Positions 40,326-51,122 of a DNA stretch of 64,000 nt are shown one piece after another (the first letter of the stretch is position 1; each line of letters starts with the position of its first letter). Made by a program: the position numbers and the translations under genes. Location: assembly GCF_001189845.1 (NCBI RefSeq), contig NZ_LFLZ01000022.1, forward strand, positions 61,650 to 125,649, in the 5' to 3' direction. Below the pieces are notes generated by a model. The model made no database searches, was not told where the DNA came from, and saw only the letters and a list, made by a program, of their open reading frames with translations. The DNA comes from Bradyrhizobium tropiciagri. Lineage in GTDB: Bacteria > Pseudomonadota > Alphaproteobacteria > Rhizobiales > Xanthobacteraceae.

Positions 40326-42539
40326 TTAGGCCGCCTGCTTCTTCGGCGGGAAGCGGCCGTAGAAGGTCTCGCCCTTGGCTGCCATCTCCTCGAGCAGCTT
40401 CGGCGGTGTGAAGCGCGAGCCGTATTTCTTCTCGAAGGCGTGGCAGAGCGCGACGAAATTCTTGGTGCCCATGAAGTCGATGTAGGACAGCGCACCGCCG
40501 GTAAACGGCGCGAAGCCGAAACCGAGGATCGAGCCGACATCCGCCTCGCGCACGTCGGTGATGACGTGATCCTCGACGGTGCGCGCGGCCTCCACCGCCT
40601 GCACCACCAGGAAGCGCTGCTTCAATTCCTCGACGCTGAGCGTATTGGGATCGAGCTGCTTCGGCTGCAGATTGGCCAAGCCCGGCCACAGGCTCTTCTG
40701 ACCCTTGCCCTTCTCGGGATAGTCGTAGAAGCCCTTGCCGTTTTTGCGGCCGAAGCGGCCCTGCTTCTCGACCATCTCCACCATCAGCTTCTTCTGCGCC
40801 TGGTCGATCGCGTTGGGGCCGAGATCGGCCTCGGTCGCCTTGGTGATCTTGAGGCCGAGATCGAGCGCGACCTCGTCCTGCAGCGACAGCGGGCCGACCG
40901 GCATGCCGGCCATCTTGGCGGTGTTCTCGATCATCGCCGGCGGCACGCCTTCGAGCAGCATCTCGTTGCCCTCGGAGATGTAGCGCATCACGCAGCGGTT
41001 GGCGAAGAAGCCGCGGCTGTCGTTCACCACAATGGGCGTCTTGCCGATCGCACGGACATAGTCGAGCGCGGTCGCCAGCGCGACATCACCGGTGTTCTTG
41101 CCGAGGATGATCTCGACCAGCATCATCTTCTCGACCGGCGAGAAGAAATGGATGCCGATGAACTTGCCCTGGTCCTTGAACTCCTCGGCCAGCGAATTGA
41201 TCGGCAGGGTCGAGGTGTTGGAGGCGAAGATCGCACCCGGCTTCAGCAGCGGCTGTGCCCTGGCATAGGTGTCGGCCTTGACCTTGCGGTCCTCGAACAC
41301 GGCCTCGATGACGAGGTCGCAGTCCGAGATCACGTTGTAGTCTGATGTCGCCGAGATCCGCGCTAGGATGGCGTCGGCCGCCTCCTGCTTCATCCGGCCC
41401 TTGGCGATCAACCCGTCGACCACGGTCTTGGCGTGGCCCTTGCCCTTGTCGGCGCTCTCCTGGTCGCGATCGACCAGCACGACGTCGATGCCGGCCTGCG
41501 CCGAGACATAGCCGACGCTGGCGCCCATGAAGCCGGCGCCGATCACGGCGAGCTTCTTGACCTTGGTCGGCGGCACGCCGGCCGGGCGGCGCGCGCCCTT
41601 GTTCAATTCCTGCATCGACAGGAACAGCGAGCGGATCATCGCCGCCGCTTCCTTCGAACGCAGCACCTTGGTGAAGTAGCGCGACTCGACCCGTAGTGCG
41701 GCGTCGATCGGCAACTGCAGGCCTTCATAGACGCAGCTCATGATGGCGCGCGCGGCCGGATAATTGTCGTAGGTCTCGCGGCGATAGATCGCGTTGCCGG
41801 CCGGGAACATCTGCATGCCCATCTTGGAGAAGACGGGGCCGCCGGGCAGCTTGAAGCCCTTCTCGTCCCACGGCGCCACGGCCTTGCCGCCGCCCTTGAT
41901 CCAGTCCTTGGCAGCCTTGATCAAATCGGCTGCCGGCACCACAGCGTGGATCAGGTTGAGCGCCTTGGCGCGGGTGAGATTGACCGCCTCGCCCTTGAGC
42001 AACAATTGCATCGCATCCGCCGGCTGCACGAGACGCGGCACGCGCTGGGTGCCGCCGGCGCCGGGGAACAGGCCGACCTTGATCTCGGGCAGACCGAGCC
42101 GGGTCTTCGGGTTCTCGGCCGCGACGCGGTAGTGGCAGGCCAGCGTAATCTCGAAGCCGCCGCCGAGCGCGAGGCCGTTGATCGCCGCGACCCACGGCTT
42201 GCCCGAGGTCTCGATCGCGCGGAACGACAGCGACATCTGGCGGCTCTGCTCGAACAGCATCTGGTTCGCGGCTTCCTCGCCCTTCTCCTTGAAGAGCTGG
42301 GCGTAGCTGCGGTTCATGCCCTCGAGCATCGAGAGGTCGGCGCCGGCGCAGAACGCCTCCTTCGCCGAGGTGATCACGACGCCCTTGATCGCGGCATCGG
42401 TCGTGGTCTGCTTGATGATCTCGCCGATCTCTTGGGTGGAGACCTCGTCGAACACGTTCATCGAACGGCCGGGGATGTCCCAGGTGACGAGCGCAATGCC
42501 GTCGGCGTCGACGTCGAACTTGAAATTCTTGTAAGCCAT
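40326..42539 (-). CDS. FadB/FadJ-like bifunctional enoyl-CoA hydratase/3-hydroxyacyl-CoA dehydrogenase
   Basis: A 737-residue multifunctional beta-oxidation enzyme. Residues 1-190 are a crotonase domain with AFCAGADLSMLEG and AAINGLALGGGFEITLACHYRVA (oxyanion-hole and catalytic Glu regions, including GLPEIKVGLFPGAGGTQRVPRL). From about 315 the dehydrogenase NAD domain has KLAVIGAGFMGASVGYVSAQAG, and the C-terminal 3HCDH domains follow with IGIHFFSPVEKMMLVEII and NRCVMRYISEGNEMLLEG. The ATG at 42539 matches the start of homologues. It is the last gene of an operon with thiolase and acyl-CoA dehydrogenase. Confidence 0.95.
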   Translation of the reverse strand: MAYKNFKFDVDADGIALVTWDIPGRSMNVFDEVSTQEIGEIIKQTTTDAAIKGVVITSAKEAFCAGADLSMLEGMNRSYAQLFKEKGEEAANQMLFEQSRQMSLSFRAIETSGKPWVAAINGLALGGGFEITLACHYRVAAENPKTRLGLPEIKVGLFPGAGGTQRVPRLVQPADAMQLLLKGEAVNLTRAKALNLIHAVVPAADLIKAAKDWIKGGGKAVAPWDEKGFKLPGGPVFSKMGMQMFPAGNAIYRRETYDNYPAARAIMSCVYEGLQLPIDAALRVESRYFTKVLRSKEAAAMIRSLFLSMQELNKGARRPAGVPPTKVKKLAVIGAGFMGASVGYVSAQAGIDVVLVDRDQESADKGKGHAKTVVDGLIAKGRMKQEAADAILARISATSDYNVISDCDLVIEAVFEDRKVKADTYARAQPLLKPGAIFASNTSTLPINSLAEEFKDQGKFIGIHFFSPVEKMMLVEIILGKNTGDVALATALDYVRAIGKTPIVVNDSRGFFANRCVMRYISEGNEMLLEGVPPAMIENTAKMAGMPVGPLSLQDEVALDLGLKITKATEADLGPNAIDQAQKKLMVEMVEKQGRFGRKNGKGFYDYPEKGKGQKSLWPGLANLQPKQLDPNTLSVEELKQRFLVVQAVEAARTVEDHVITDVREADVGSILGFGFAPFTGGALSYIDFMGTKNFVALCHAFEKKYGSRFTPPKLLEEMAAKGETFYGRFPPKKQAA

Positions 42540-42704
42540 GTTGCGGTTCCCAATCTCTCCGTCATCCCCGCGCAAAGGCTTTGCCTTTGTCGCTGGAGGT
42601 GGCCTCGCTCTTGCGAGGCCCTCGAAGGATGACCCGGTGAATCTACCCATCCTTCGAGGCTCGGGCTGTCGCCCTCGCACCTCAGGATGACGCTGCCTTC
42701 TCGG

Positions 42705-43913
<1,209 letters not shown>

Positions 43914-43986
43914 GACGCCCTCCTTGATATGAGGATCATAATATATACGGAAGGAAGCGCCGCCGCATGGGTGCGGCGGCAATTAT

Positions 43987-45774
43987 TCAGAACGCTTCCG
44001 CGGCCAGTTCCATCGTGGTGGCGCTGCCGGTCTGGATCCGGGCCAGATGCACGGCAGTCTCCGGCAGCAGCCTCTCCATGAAGAAGCGGCCGGTCACGAG
44101 CTTGGTGTTGAGGTAGGGCGTCGTGCCGGCGGCGGCCTTGTCCTGCGCCACCTTGGCCATCTTCGCCCACATGTAGCCGAGCGCGACGAGGCCGAACAAT
44201 TTCATGTAGTCGGTCGCGGCGGCGCCGGCATTGTCGGGCTTGGTCAGCGCGTTCTGCATCAGCCAGCCGGTGGCCTGCTGCAGATGGCCAAGCGCGGTGG
44301 AGAGCGGGGTGATGAACGGCTTCATCGCCTCCTCAGTGCCATGCTCCTTGGCGAAGGCCGTGACCTCGCCGAAGAACGCCATCGCGGCGCGGCCGCCATC
44401 GCGCGGCAGCTTGCGGCCGACCAGGTCGAGCGCCTGGATGCCGTTGGCGCCCTCATAGATCATCGCGATGCGCGCATCGCGCACGAACTGCTCCATGCCG
44501 TGCTCGGCGATATAGCCGTGGCCGCCGAACATCTGCTGCGCCGAGACGGTGTTGGCGAACCCGGTGTCGGTCAGGACGCCCTTCAGCACCGGCGTCATCA
44601 GGCCCATGTGATCGTCCGCGGCCTGGCGGTCCTTCGGATCATTGGAGCGGTGCGCGACGTCGCTCTTCAGCGCGGTCCACACCACCATGGCGCGCGCCGC
44701 CTCGTTGAAGGCGCGGATGGTGAGCAGCGTGCGGCGCACGTCGGGATGCACGATGATCGGATCGGCCGGCTTGTCGGCCGCCTTGACGCCGGTCAGCGAA
44801 CGGCCCTGCAGACGCTCGCGCGCATAGGCGACCGCGTTCTGGTAGGCGACCTCGGACTGGGCGAGGCCCTGCACGGCGACGCCGAGACGGGCCTCGTTCA
44901 TCATCACGAACATGCCCTGCATGCCCTTGTTCTCTTCGCCGACCAGCCAGCCGGTGGCGTTGTCGTAGTTCATCACACAGGTGGAATTGCCGTGGATGCC
45001 CATCTTGTGCTCGATCGAGCCGCAGGTGACGCCGTTGCGCGCACCCAACGAGCCGTCGCCGTTGACCAGCACCTTGGGAACGACGAACAGCGAGACGCCC
45101 TTGATGCCGGCCGGCGCGCCTTCGATACGCGCCAGCACGAGGTGGATGATGTTGTCGGCGAGATCGTGCTCACCGGCGGAGATGAAGATCTTGGTGCCCG
45201 TGATCTTGAAGCTGCCGTCCGACTGACGCACCGCCTTGGTGCGAAGCAGGCCGAGGTCGGTGCCGCATTGCGGCTCGGTCAGGTTCATGGTGCCGGTCCA
45301 TTCGCCGGCGACCATCTTCGGCACATAGGTTTTCTTCTGCTCGGGGGTGCCGTGCACCAGGAGCGCCGCGGTCGCACCCATGGTCAGGCCGCCATACATC
45401 GAGAACGCCATGTTGGCGGAGATCTGGAATTCGTTGACCGCCTGCGACAGCGTCACCGGCAGGCCCTGGCCGCCGAATTCGGTCGGCGCCGAGAGGCCGA
45501 GCCAGCCGCCTTCGGCGACCTGCTTGTAGGCGTCCTTGAAGCCCTTCGGCGTGGTGACGCTGCCGTCGTCATTGCGCTTGCAGCCTTCGAGATCGCCGGT
45601 GCGGTTGAGCGGCTGCAGCACTTCCTCGCTGAGCTTGGCGGCCTCGCCGAGGATCGCCTCGCGCACATCGGCCGACGCATCGGTGAAGCCGGGAAGATTG
45701 CCGTAGCGATCGATCTGGAAAACGTCGTTGAGCAGGAAGCTGACATCTTCGACGGGGGCTTTGTAGGTCGGCAT
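43987..45774 (-). CDS. Acyl-CoA dehydrogenase with C-terminal extension
   Basis: A 595-residue flavoprotein dehydrogenase, longer than the 380-residue norm because of a C-terminal helical domain seen in the large DmdC/AcdA-type group. Recognisable regions are YKAPVEDVSFLLNDVF at the start, MNLTEPQCGTDLGLLRTKAV for the FAD/substrate site, MFGGHGYIAEHGMEQFVRDARIAMIYEGANGIQALDLVGRKL with the catalytic Glu in YEG, and the C-terminal ATDYMKLFGLVALGYMWAKMA. It performs the first step of beta-oxidation and heads the operon. The ATG at 45774 follows GGGAGATCAGC. Confidence 0.94.
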   Translation of the reverse strand: MPTYKAPVEDVSFLLNDVFQIDRYGNLPGFTDASADVREAILGEAAKLSEEVLQPLNRTGDLEGCKRNDDGSVTTPKGFKDAYKQVAEGGWLGLSAPTEFGGQGLPVTLSQAVNEFQISANMAFSMYGGLTMGATAALLVHGTPEQKKTYVPKMVAGEWTGTMNLTEPQCGTDLGLLRTKAVRQSDGSFKITGTKIFISAGEHDLADNIIHLVLARIEGAPAGIKGVSLFVVPKVLVNGDGSLGARNGVTCGSIEHKMGIHGNSTCVMNYDNATGWLVGEENKGMQGMFVMMNEARLGVAVQGLAQSEVAYQNAVAYARERLQGRSLTGVKAADKPADPIIVHPDVRRTLLTIRAFNEAARAMVVWTALKSDVAHRSNDPKDRQAADDHMGLMTPVLKGVLTDTGFANTVSAQQMFGGHGYIAEHGMEQFVRDARIAMIYEGANGIQALDLVGRKLPRDGGRAAMAFFGEVTAFAKEHGTEEAMKPFITPLSTALGHLQQATGWLMQNALTKPDNAGAAATDYMKLFGLVALGYMWAKMAKVAQDKAAAGTTPYLNTKLVTGRFFMERLLPETAVHLARIQTGSATTMELAAEAF

Positions 45775-45944
45775 GCTGATCTCCCGGCTGGCTCGCGGCC
45801 GCATATGCGACCGATGCTGCGCAGCTTTTCCTTGGGTTTGTTGGAACGGACCTTATCCGCTTCCGGAGGTCCGCGGCAGGTGCTAGCGAGACTAAAGCGC
45901 GATGAGATTGGGTCGGTTCGTTATCGCGCTTCAGCCCTTTGTTT

Positions 45945-46013
45945 GAGCATGATCTTTTCGGAAAACCGCTTCGCACTTTGCGCTAACGCGGCCCTTCGGG
46001 TCCGGATCATGCT
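45945..46013. repeat. Dispersed hairpin repeat, family A, copy 3
   Basis: Starts GAGCATGATCTTTTCGGAAA and ends GGTCCGGATCATGC. The middle (CTTCGCACTTTGCGCTAACGC) matches the middle of copy 4 at 51963-52058 and differs from copy 1, so two subtypes exist. It lies between the acyl-CoA dehydrogenase gene and the SnoaL-like gene. Confidence 0.75.
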
Positions 46014-46421
46014 TTACGATTGCGACGTTGCGCCGCTCTGCTTCATCAACTCCTCGCCCATCATCCGATGCAGCAGGTTGATCGCCTTGAGCGGACGCAC
46101 CATCACCTTGAAATGCGTGATCCGGCCGTCACCGTCGAACGTGATGATGTCGACGCCGTTGAGCTTGATGCCGTCGATCTCGTTCTCGAACTCGAGCACC
46201 GCGCCGGTGTCGCTCCGCCACTCGCCCAAATATTTGAAGGTCGGGCCGCCGAGCACCTTGGCGGCGCTGGTCAGATATTTGAAGGTGATGTCGCGGCCGC
46301 GCTGCGGCGTGTGCACGACCGGACTTTCGAACACCGCGTCGGGATGCAGCAGATCCCACAAAGCGGCGGTGTCGTGGGACTTCATGTAGGCGTACCACTT
46401 CTCGAGGCCCGGCTTGCTCAT
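46014..46421 (-). CDS. SnoaL/NTF2-like protein
   Basis: A 135-residue protein with the cone-shaped NTF2 fold: LEKWYAYMKSHDTAALWDLLHPDAVFESPVVHTPQRGRDITFKYL at the start, then strand pairs GAVLEFENEIDGIKLNGVDIITFDGDGRITHFKVMVRPLKAINLLHRMM. This pattern is that of SnoaL/ketosteroid-isomerase-like proteins whose substrates vary. The ATG at 46421 follows AGGAGACGTCCGA. It is divergent from a PadR gene and separated by a palindrome at 46496-46517, so PadR-type control is likely. It could act on lipid or aromatic substrates, but nothing shows which. Confidence 0.85.
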   Translation of the reverse strand: MSKPGLEKWYAYMKSHDTAALWDLLHPDAVFESPVVHTPQRGRDITFKYLTSAAKVLGGPTFKYLGEWRSDTGAVLEFENEIDGIKLNGVDIITFDGDGRITHFKVMVRPLKAINLLHRMMGEELMKQSGATSQS

Positions 46422-46495
46422 TCGGACGTCTCCTGCGGCGGGGTTGTAAGAAGCCTGAACGTCGGCCGCGCGCGACAAGGCGGCACGCCGATCAC

Positions 46496-46517
46496 CATAT
46501 GCATATTGACGCATATG
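46496..46517. promoter_or_regulatory. Inverted repeat, probable PadR operator
   Basis: CATATGC-N8-GCATATG has perfect 7-bp arms and lies between the divergent SnoaL-like and PadR genes. AT-rich palindromes with ATGC/GCAT arms and an 8-bp gap suit a PadR dimer. Confidence 0.6.
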
Positions 46518-46584
46518 CACAGTAATGCATAAAGTCAAGCGAACTTCAGAATGGCGAACTCGGGAACTGAGATGGAGGTGGGCG

Positions 46585-47172
46585 TTGGCACTCGGTGACG
46601 CAATCCTCGCCTGCCTCACGGAACGTCCGATGACGGGCTATGAGCTCGCCAAGACGTTCGACGCGTCGATCGGCTTCTTCTGGAAGGCCGACCATCAGCA
46701 GATCTACCGGGAGCTCTCCCGGCTGCGCGACAAGGGCCACGTCCAGGGCCGCGAGGTGGTGCAGTCGGGCAAACCCAACAAGCTGGTCTACACGCTGACG
46801 GCCGAGGGCCGCGCGGCGCTGAAGCATTGGGCGGCGCGGCCGAGCGTTCCGCCCTCGATCAAGGACGATCTTCTGGTCCGGCTCTATGCGCTCGACTGCG
46901 TCGACATCGAGCCGCTGCGCACCGACCTGATGGCGCGGCTGGAGCATCACCGCGACCGCTATGAGCGCTATGAGCGTCTGCTCAACAAGCGCTTTCCCGA
47001 CGGCACTGCGCCGCCGGCCGACGTCGGCAAGATGCTCAGCCTGCGGCTTGGGATGCGCCACGAGCGCATCGTGGTGGAATGGTGCGAGGAGGCGCTCGAC
47101 ACACTGTCGGCGATGTCCGGCCGCAGCAACGTCATGCCGCTCGACGACGGCAAGCGCGAGAGCAACGGCTAG
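46585..47172 (+). CDS. PadR-family transcriptional regulator
   Basis: A 195-residue PadR regulator with the winged helix LGDAILACLTERPMTGYELAKTFDASIGFFWKADHQQIYRELSRLRDKGHVQGREVVQSGKPNKLVYTLTAEGRAALKHW and a helical C-terminal dimerisation domain typical of the Vir/AphA group. The TTG at 46585 is preferred because GGAGGTG lies 5 bp before it and homologues start at that residue; an upstream ATG at 46525 would add 20 basic residues over the operator region. It is divergent from the SnoaL-like gene. Confidence 0.88.
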   Translation: MALGDAILACLTERPMTGYELAKTFDASIGFFWKADHQQIYRELSRLRDKGHVQGREVVQSGKPNKLVYTLTAEGRAALKHWAARPSVPPSIKDDLLVRLYALDCVDIEPLRTDLMARLEHHRDRYERYERLLNKRFPDGTAPPADVGKMLSLRLGMRHERIVVEWCEEALDTLSAMSGRSNVMPLDDGKRESNG

Positions 47173-47302
47173 AAACAATCTTGCTTGCCGCGTTGTCGTC
47201 ACGCGAAGCGGGATCCGCGTTGCCTGAAAACGATAGGCTTGTCCTGATCCGGCGCAACAGGTTCCCGGATTCCCTAACTTTAAGGCCCGCCGGCTGCATT
47301 CC

Positions 47303-47319
47303 TTAACCCGTTATTTACC
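47303..47319 (+). promoter_or_regulatory. CtrA-like site upstream of podJ
   Basis: TTAACCCGTTATTTACC has the form TTAA-N7-TTTA, one base away from the CtrA consensus TTAA-N7-TTAA. It lies 125 bp upstream of the podJ start. A further TTAAC half-site occurs at about 47376-47380. CtrA control of podJ is known in Caulobacter, so the match is plausible but not proof. Confidence 0.4.
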
Positions 47320-47443
47320 GTGAGGGGAAAAAGTCAGCAGCTGAAGCAGACGACCAGCGCAGAATTCGATTGTCTCTTAACGGGAATGCGCGGGGAGGCT
47401 GCGGGCGCAGAGTATGGCGCCGGAGTCGGGACCGGACGGAATC

Positions 47444-50400
47444 ATGAATTCGCGCGTATCGTGGAGTGTTGACGGCATCGATCCCTCCGTCCGCGACAGG
47501 GCCGAGGCGGCTGCGCGCCGTGCCGGCATGTCACTGAACGACTGGCTCAATTCGACCGTCGGCGAACCGAGCCCGCCGGATTGGCGCATCGAGCAACGGC
47601 AGCCGATGCCGAGCCGGGAAAGCCGCGAGGTCGCGGACATCCATCAGCGGCTCGACGCGATCACCCGCCAGATCGAGCAGATTGCAAAGCCGTTGACGCG
47701 CGCCGAAGCGGTGCGCGCCGAGGTGCCGCGCGGCCAGCCCGCGGTCGCACGGCAGCTCAACGACGCGATCTCGCGCCTCGATGCGCGGTTGTCGCAGATT
47801 TCGCGGCCGCAGCCAGCACGCGAGCCGCAGCCCCAGCCGATGATGCGGGAAGCGCAGATGCAGCGCGAGCCGCAGATCAACGACCGGCAGCTGGAGGAGA
47901 GGCTGCGCCAGGCCGAGGCGGTCGAGCGCGCCGCCGCCCAGGTCTACCGCCCCTCGCCACCGCTGAGCCCGGCGTCGTTCGATTCCGCGATCGCGGAAAT
48001 CGCCGCGCGCCAGAATGAGCTCGATGGCCCCGCGCCCCGGCAGATGCCACAGCGCAATGCACCGCCTCTGCAGCAATCGGCGCCGCCGATGGCCGCCTAC
48101 GCGCCGCAGCCCGCGGCGCCGGCCGGGCCGGACTTCTCCTCGCTCGAGCGTCATCTGCTCAAGATCACGAGCCAGATCGAGGCGCTGCAGCGGCCCGACC
48201 ATATCGAGCAATCGATCGCGTCGTTCCGCGGCGAGCTGGCGGAAATCCGCCAGGCGATCACCGAGGCGATGCCGCGCCGCGCGATCGAATCGATCGAGAA
48301 CGAGATCCGCTCGCTGCATCACCGGATCGACGAGATCCGTCAGGACAGCAACAACGGCCAGGGCCAGGCGATTGCCGGCATCGAACGCGCGCTGTCGGAC
48401 ATCCGCGAGGCGCTGCGCACGCTGACGCCCGCCGAGCAGCTCACCGGCTACGACGAGGCGATCCGCAATCTCGGCGCCAAGCTCGACATGATCCTGCGCG
48501 CCAACGACGATCCGTCGACGGTGCATCAGCTCGAGAGCGCGATCGCGGCGCTGCGCGCCATCGTCTCCAATGTCGCCTCCAACGACGCGCTGCTGCAGCT
48601 CTCCGGGGACGTGCATGCGCTGGCGGCGAAGGTCGACCAGCTGTCGCAGATGTCGCGCGGGGATTCCTTCGGCGACGCTTTCGCCGGGATCGAGCAACGC
48701 ATTGCGGCGCTGGCCTCGTCGCTGGAAGGCCGCGAGCGGCCGGCCGGCTATGACAATACCGACGTCATCGAGGGCGCGCTGCGCTCGCTGTCGGAGCGGA
48801 TCGACCGCCTGCAGGTCGGCAACGACAGCTCGTCGGCATTCACCCACCTCGAACAGCGCGTCTCCTATCTGCTCGAGCGCCTGGAGTCGGCCGACCAGCG
48901 CTCCGGCAATCTCGGCCGGGTCGAGGAAGGGCTGCATGACATCATGCGGCACCTCGAGGCGCAGCACGCCCATATCGCCTCGCTCGCCGACGCCACCCGC
49001 AACAGCGTCAACACCTCGGCGCCACACCCGATGATGGACAGCGGCATCGTCGATCTGGTGAAACGCGAGCTGTCCGACATCCGCTTCAGCCAGTCGGAGA
49101 CGGATCGCCGCACCCAGGATTCGCTGGAAACCGTTCACAACACGCTCGGCCACGTCGTCGACCGGCTGGCCATGATCGAGAACGATCTGCGCACGGTGCG
49201 CACCGCGCCGCCGCCGGCTCCGCCCGCCCCCGCGCCGACCGAACTGCGGATGGACGCCCCGCGGATGGAGATGCCGCGCGCGGCGATGCCGCAGCCGTTC
49301 GCGCAGCCCCAACCCGAATCCTACAAGGCTGAATCGTACAAGCCTGAATCGTACCGGCCCGAATTGCCCAATCCTGCGCTGGCGCAGGAGCACTTCATGT
49401 CCGCGCCGCGCGAATTCCATGCCGCGCAGCCGGTCGAGACCGCGCCGCCGCCGCTGCCGCCGCGCGCGATCAGCGAGATCCTCGAGCCGCATGCCGCGTC
49501 CGCACGCGCTGCGCTGGCGCCTGAGCTGCCGCCGGATCATCCGCTAGAGCCGGGTACCCGCCCGTCGGGCCGGGCGTCGTCGCCGTCGGAGCGGATCGCG
49601 GATTCCGAGCGCGCGATCTCTGATCTTCCCGCCGGCAAGAAGGAGCCGGTCTCGACATCGAGCTTCATCGCCGCCGCCCGGCGCGCCGCGCAGGCCGCTG
49701 CCGCACAACCCGTCAACGAGAAGGCGGCGCGCGCAGCGAGCAAGGCCGCCGCCAAGGCCAAGGAGAAGGCCGACAAGGCCGCGAAGGCAGCTGCCGCCAA
49801 GTCCGGCGCCGCCGCAACCGAAGCGCCCGAGGCCCAGCCCTCGACCATCACCTCCAAGATCCGCTCACTGCTGGTCGGCGCGAGCGTGGTCGTGATCCTG
49901 CTCTCGACCGCCAAGATGGCGATGAACCTGCTCGACACCAGCTCCGCGCCGCAGGTGCCGGCGATCGAGCACAGCGAGCCGGCCGCGCCCGCCGCGCTGC
50001 CGCCCGCCGAGAACTCCCTCGTGCCCGTCCCCGCGCCGGCTGCGCCGTCGAGCACGCCGGGGCCGTCGATGACCTCGCCGACCCCGCTCGGCCGCCAGTC
50101 CAACAACTCGCCGGCGCCGAACACGCTCGACAGCGCGCAGGTGACGATCCCATCGGCGCCCGTACCCGCCGCCGCGCCGGAGCCGGCCGCGGCGACGCCA
50201 ACGGCCCCCGCCAGTGATATCACCGGCACGATTCCGACGGCTCCGCCGCTCGGCGGCAAGCTCGCCACGATCCAGATTCCGGCGGGCGAGAAGCTGCCCG
50301 ACGCGATCGGCGGTCCGGCGCTGCGCGCGGCCGCGATCAAGGGCGATGCGGCTGCGGCCTATGAGGTCGGCGTCCGCTATGCCGAGGGCAAGGGCGTGAC

Positions 50401-51009
50401 CGCCAATGTCGACGAAGCCGCCAAATGGTACGGCCGCGCGGCGCAGGCCGGCGTGGTGCCGGCGATGTTCCGGCTCGGCACCTTCTATGAGAAGGGCCTC
50501 AGCGTGAAACGCGACTTCGATCTGGCGCGGCGCTATTACGTGCAGGCAGCCGAGCGCGGCAACGCCAAGGCGATGCATAACCTCGCCGTGCTCGACGCCG
50601 ATGGCGGCGGCAAGGGCGCCGACTACAAGAGCGCCGCGCAGTGGTTCCGCAAGGCGGCCGATCGCGGCGTTGCCGACAGCCAGGTCAACCTCGGCATCCT
50701 CTATGCCCGCGCATCGGTGTCGAACAGAACCTCGCCGAGTCCTTCAAATGGTTCAGCCTCGCCGCCGCACAGGGCGACGCCGACGCCGGCCACAAGCGCG
50801 ACGATATCGCCAAGCGGCTCGACCCGCAGTCGCTGGCCGCCGCGAAGCTTGCGATCCAGACCTTCACCCCCGAACCGCAGCCGAGCGATGCGGTCAATGT
50901 GCCGGCCCCGGCCGGCGGCTGGGACGGCGCCCCCGCGCAGCCCGCGGCGGCGAAGTCCGTCAGGCAGCCGTCGAAGCGGACCGCGGCGCTGGCCGCCCCG
51001 GCTCACTAA
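47444..51009 (+). pseudogene. podJ: PodJ-like polar localisation protein, interrupted by a one-base frameshift near the C-terminus
   Basis: A protein of about 1190 residues that places polar organelles in alphaproteobacteria. It opens MNSRVSWSVDGIDPSVRDRAEAAARRAGMSLNDWLNSTVG, typical of PodJ. Long coiled-coil regions (to about 590), a Pro-rich region, an Ala/Lys-rich stretch, one membrane helix at about 805-830 (LLVGASVVVILLSTAKMAMNLL) and periplasmic Sel1 repeats (AAYEVGVRYAEGKGV, AKWYGRAAQAG) follow. At about 50707-50712 the reading ILYARASVSNRT leaves the frame, while a second frame resumes with GVEQNLAESFKWFSLAAAQGDADAGHKRD and ends at 51009. Expected ILYARGIGVEQN needs one more G. The unshifted frame would give a basic, unrelated tail to 51034. 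The ATG at 47444 is used. Confidence 0.88.
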
Positions 51010-51022
51010 AACGAGAATAGCT

Positions 51023-51043
51023 GCGGCGCCTTGACGGCGCCGC
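51023..51043 (+). terminator. Hairpin after podJ
   Basis: GCGGCGCC and GGCGCCGC form a perfect 8-bp stem with a 5-base loop, 13 bp after the 51009 stop of the true podJ frame. No T-run follows, so termination would need Rho. Confidence 0.4.
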
Positions 51044-51122
51044 TGTCCTATCCCTCCGCCCTTTCCCCGTGTAGACAGACGCAGTCGCGCGCCAATGGTG
51101 CACGCGTTCCGGAGGGTCAGGC

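Noticed and set aside
44047..46389. Open frame of 780 codons on the plus strand
   Set aside because: Antisense to acyl-CoA dehydrogenase, a repeat and the SnoaL-like gene; no recognisable protein features.
47531..49540. Open frame of 669 codons on the minus strand
   Set aside because: Antisense to podJ and Arg/Asp/Leu-rich; podJ itself has recognisable domains.
50641..51034. Alternative C-terminus of podJ in the unshifted frame
   Set aside because: The unshifted tail is Arg/Ser/Pro-rich shadow sequence, while the other frame continues the Sel1 repeat, so the shifted frame is the true one.
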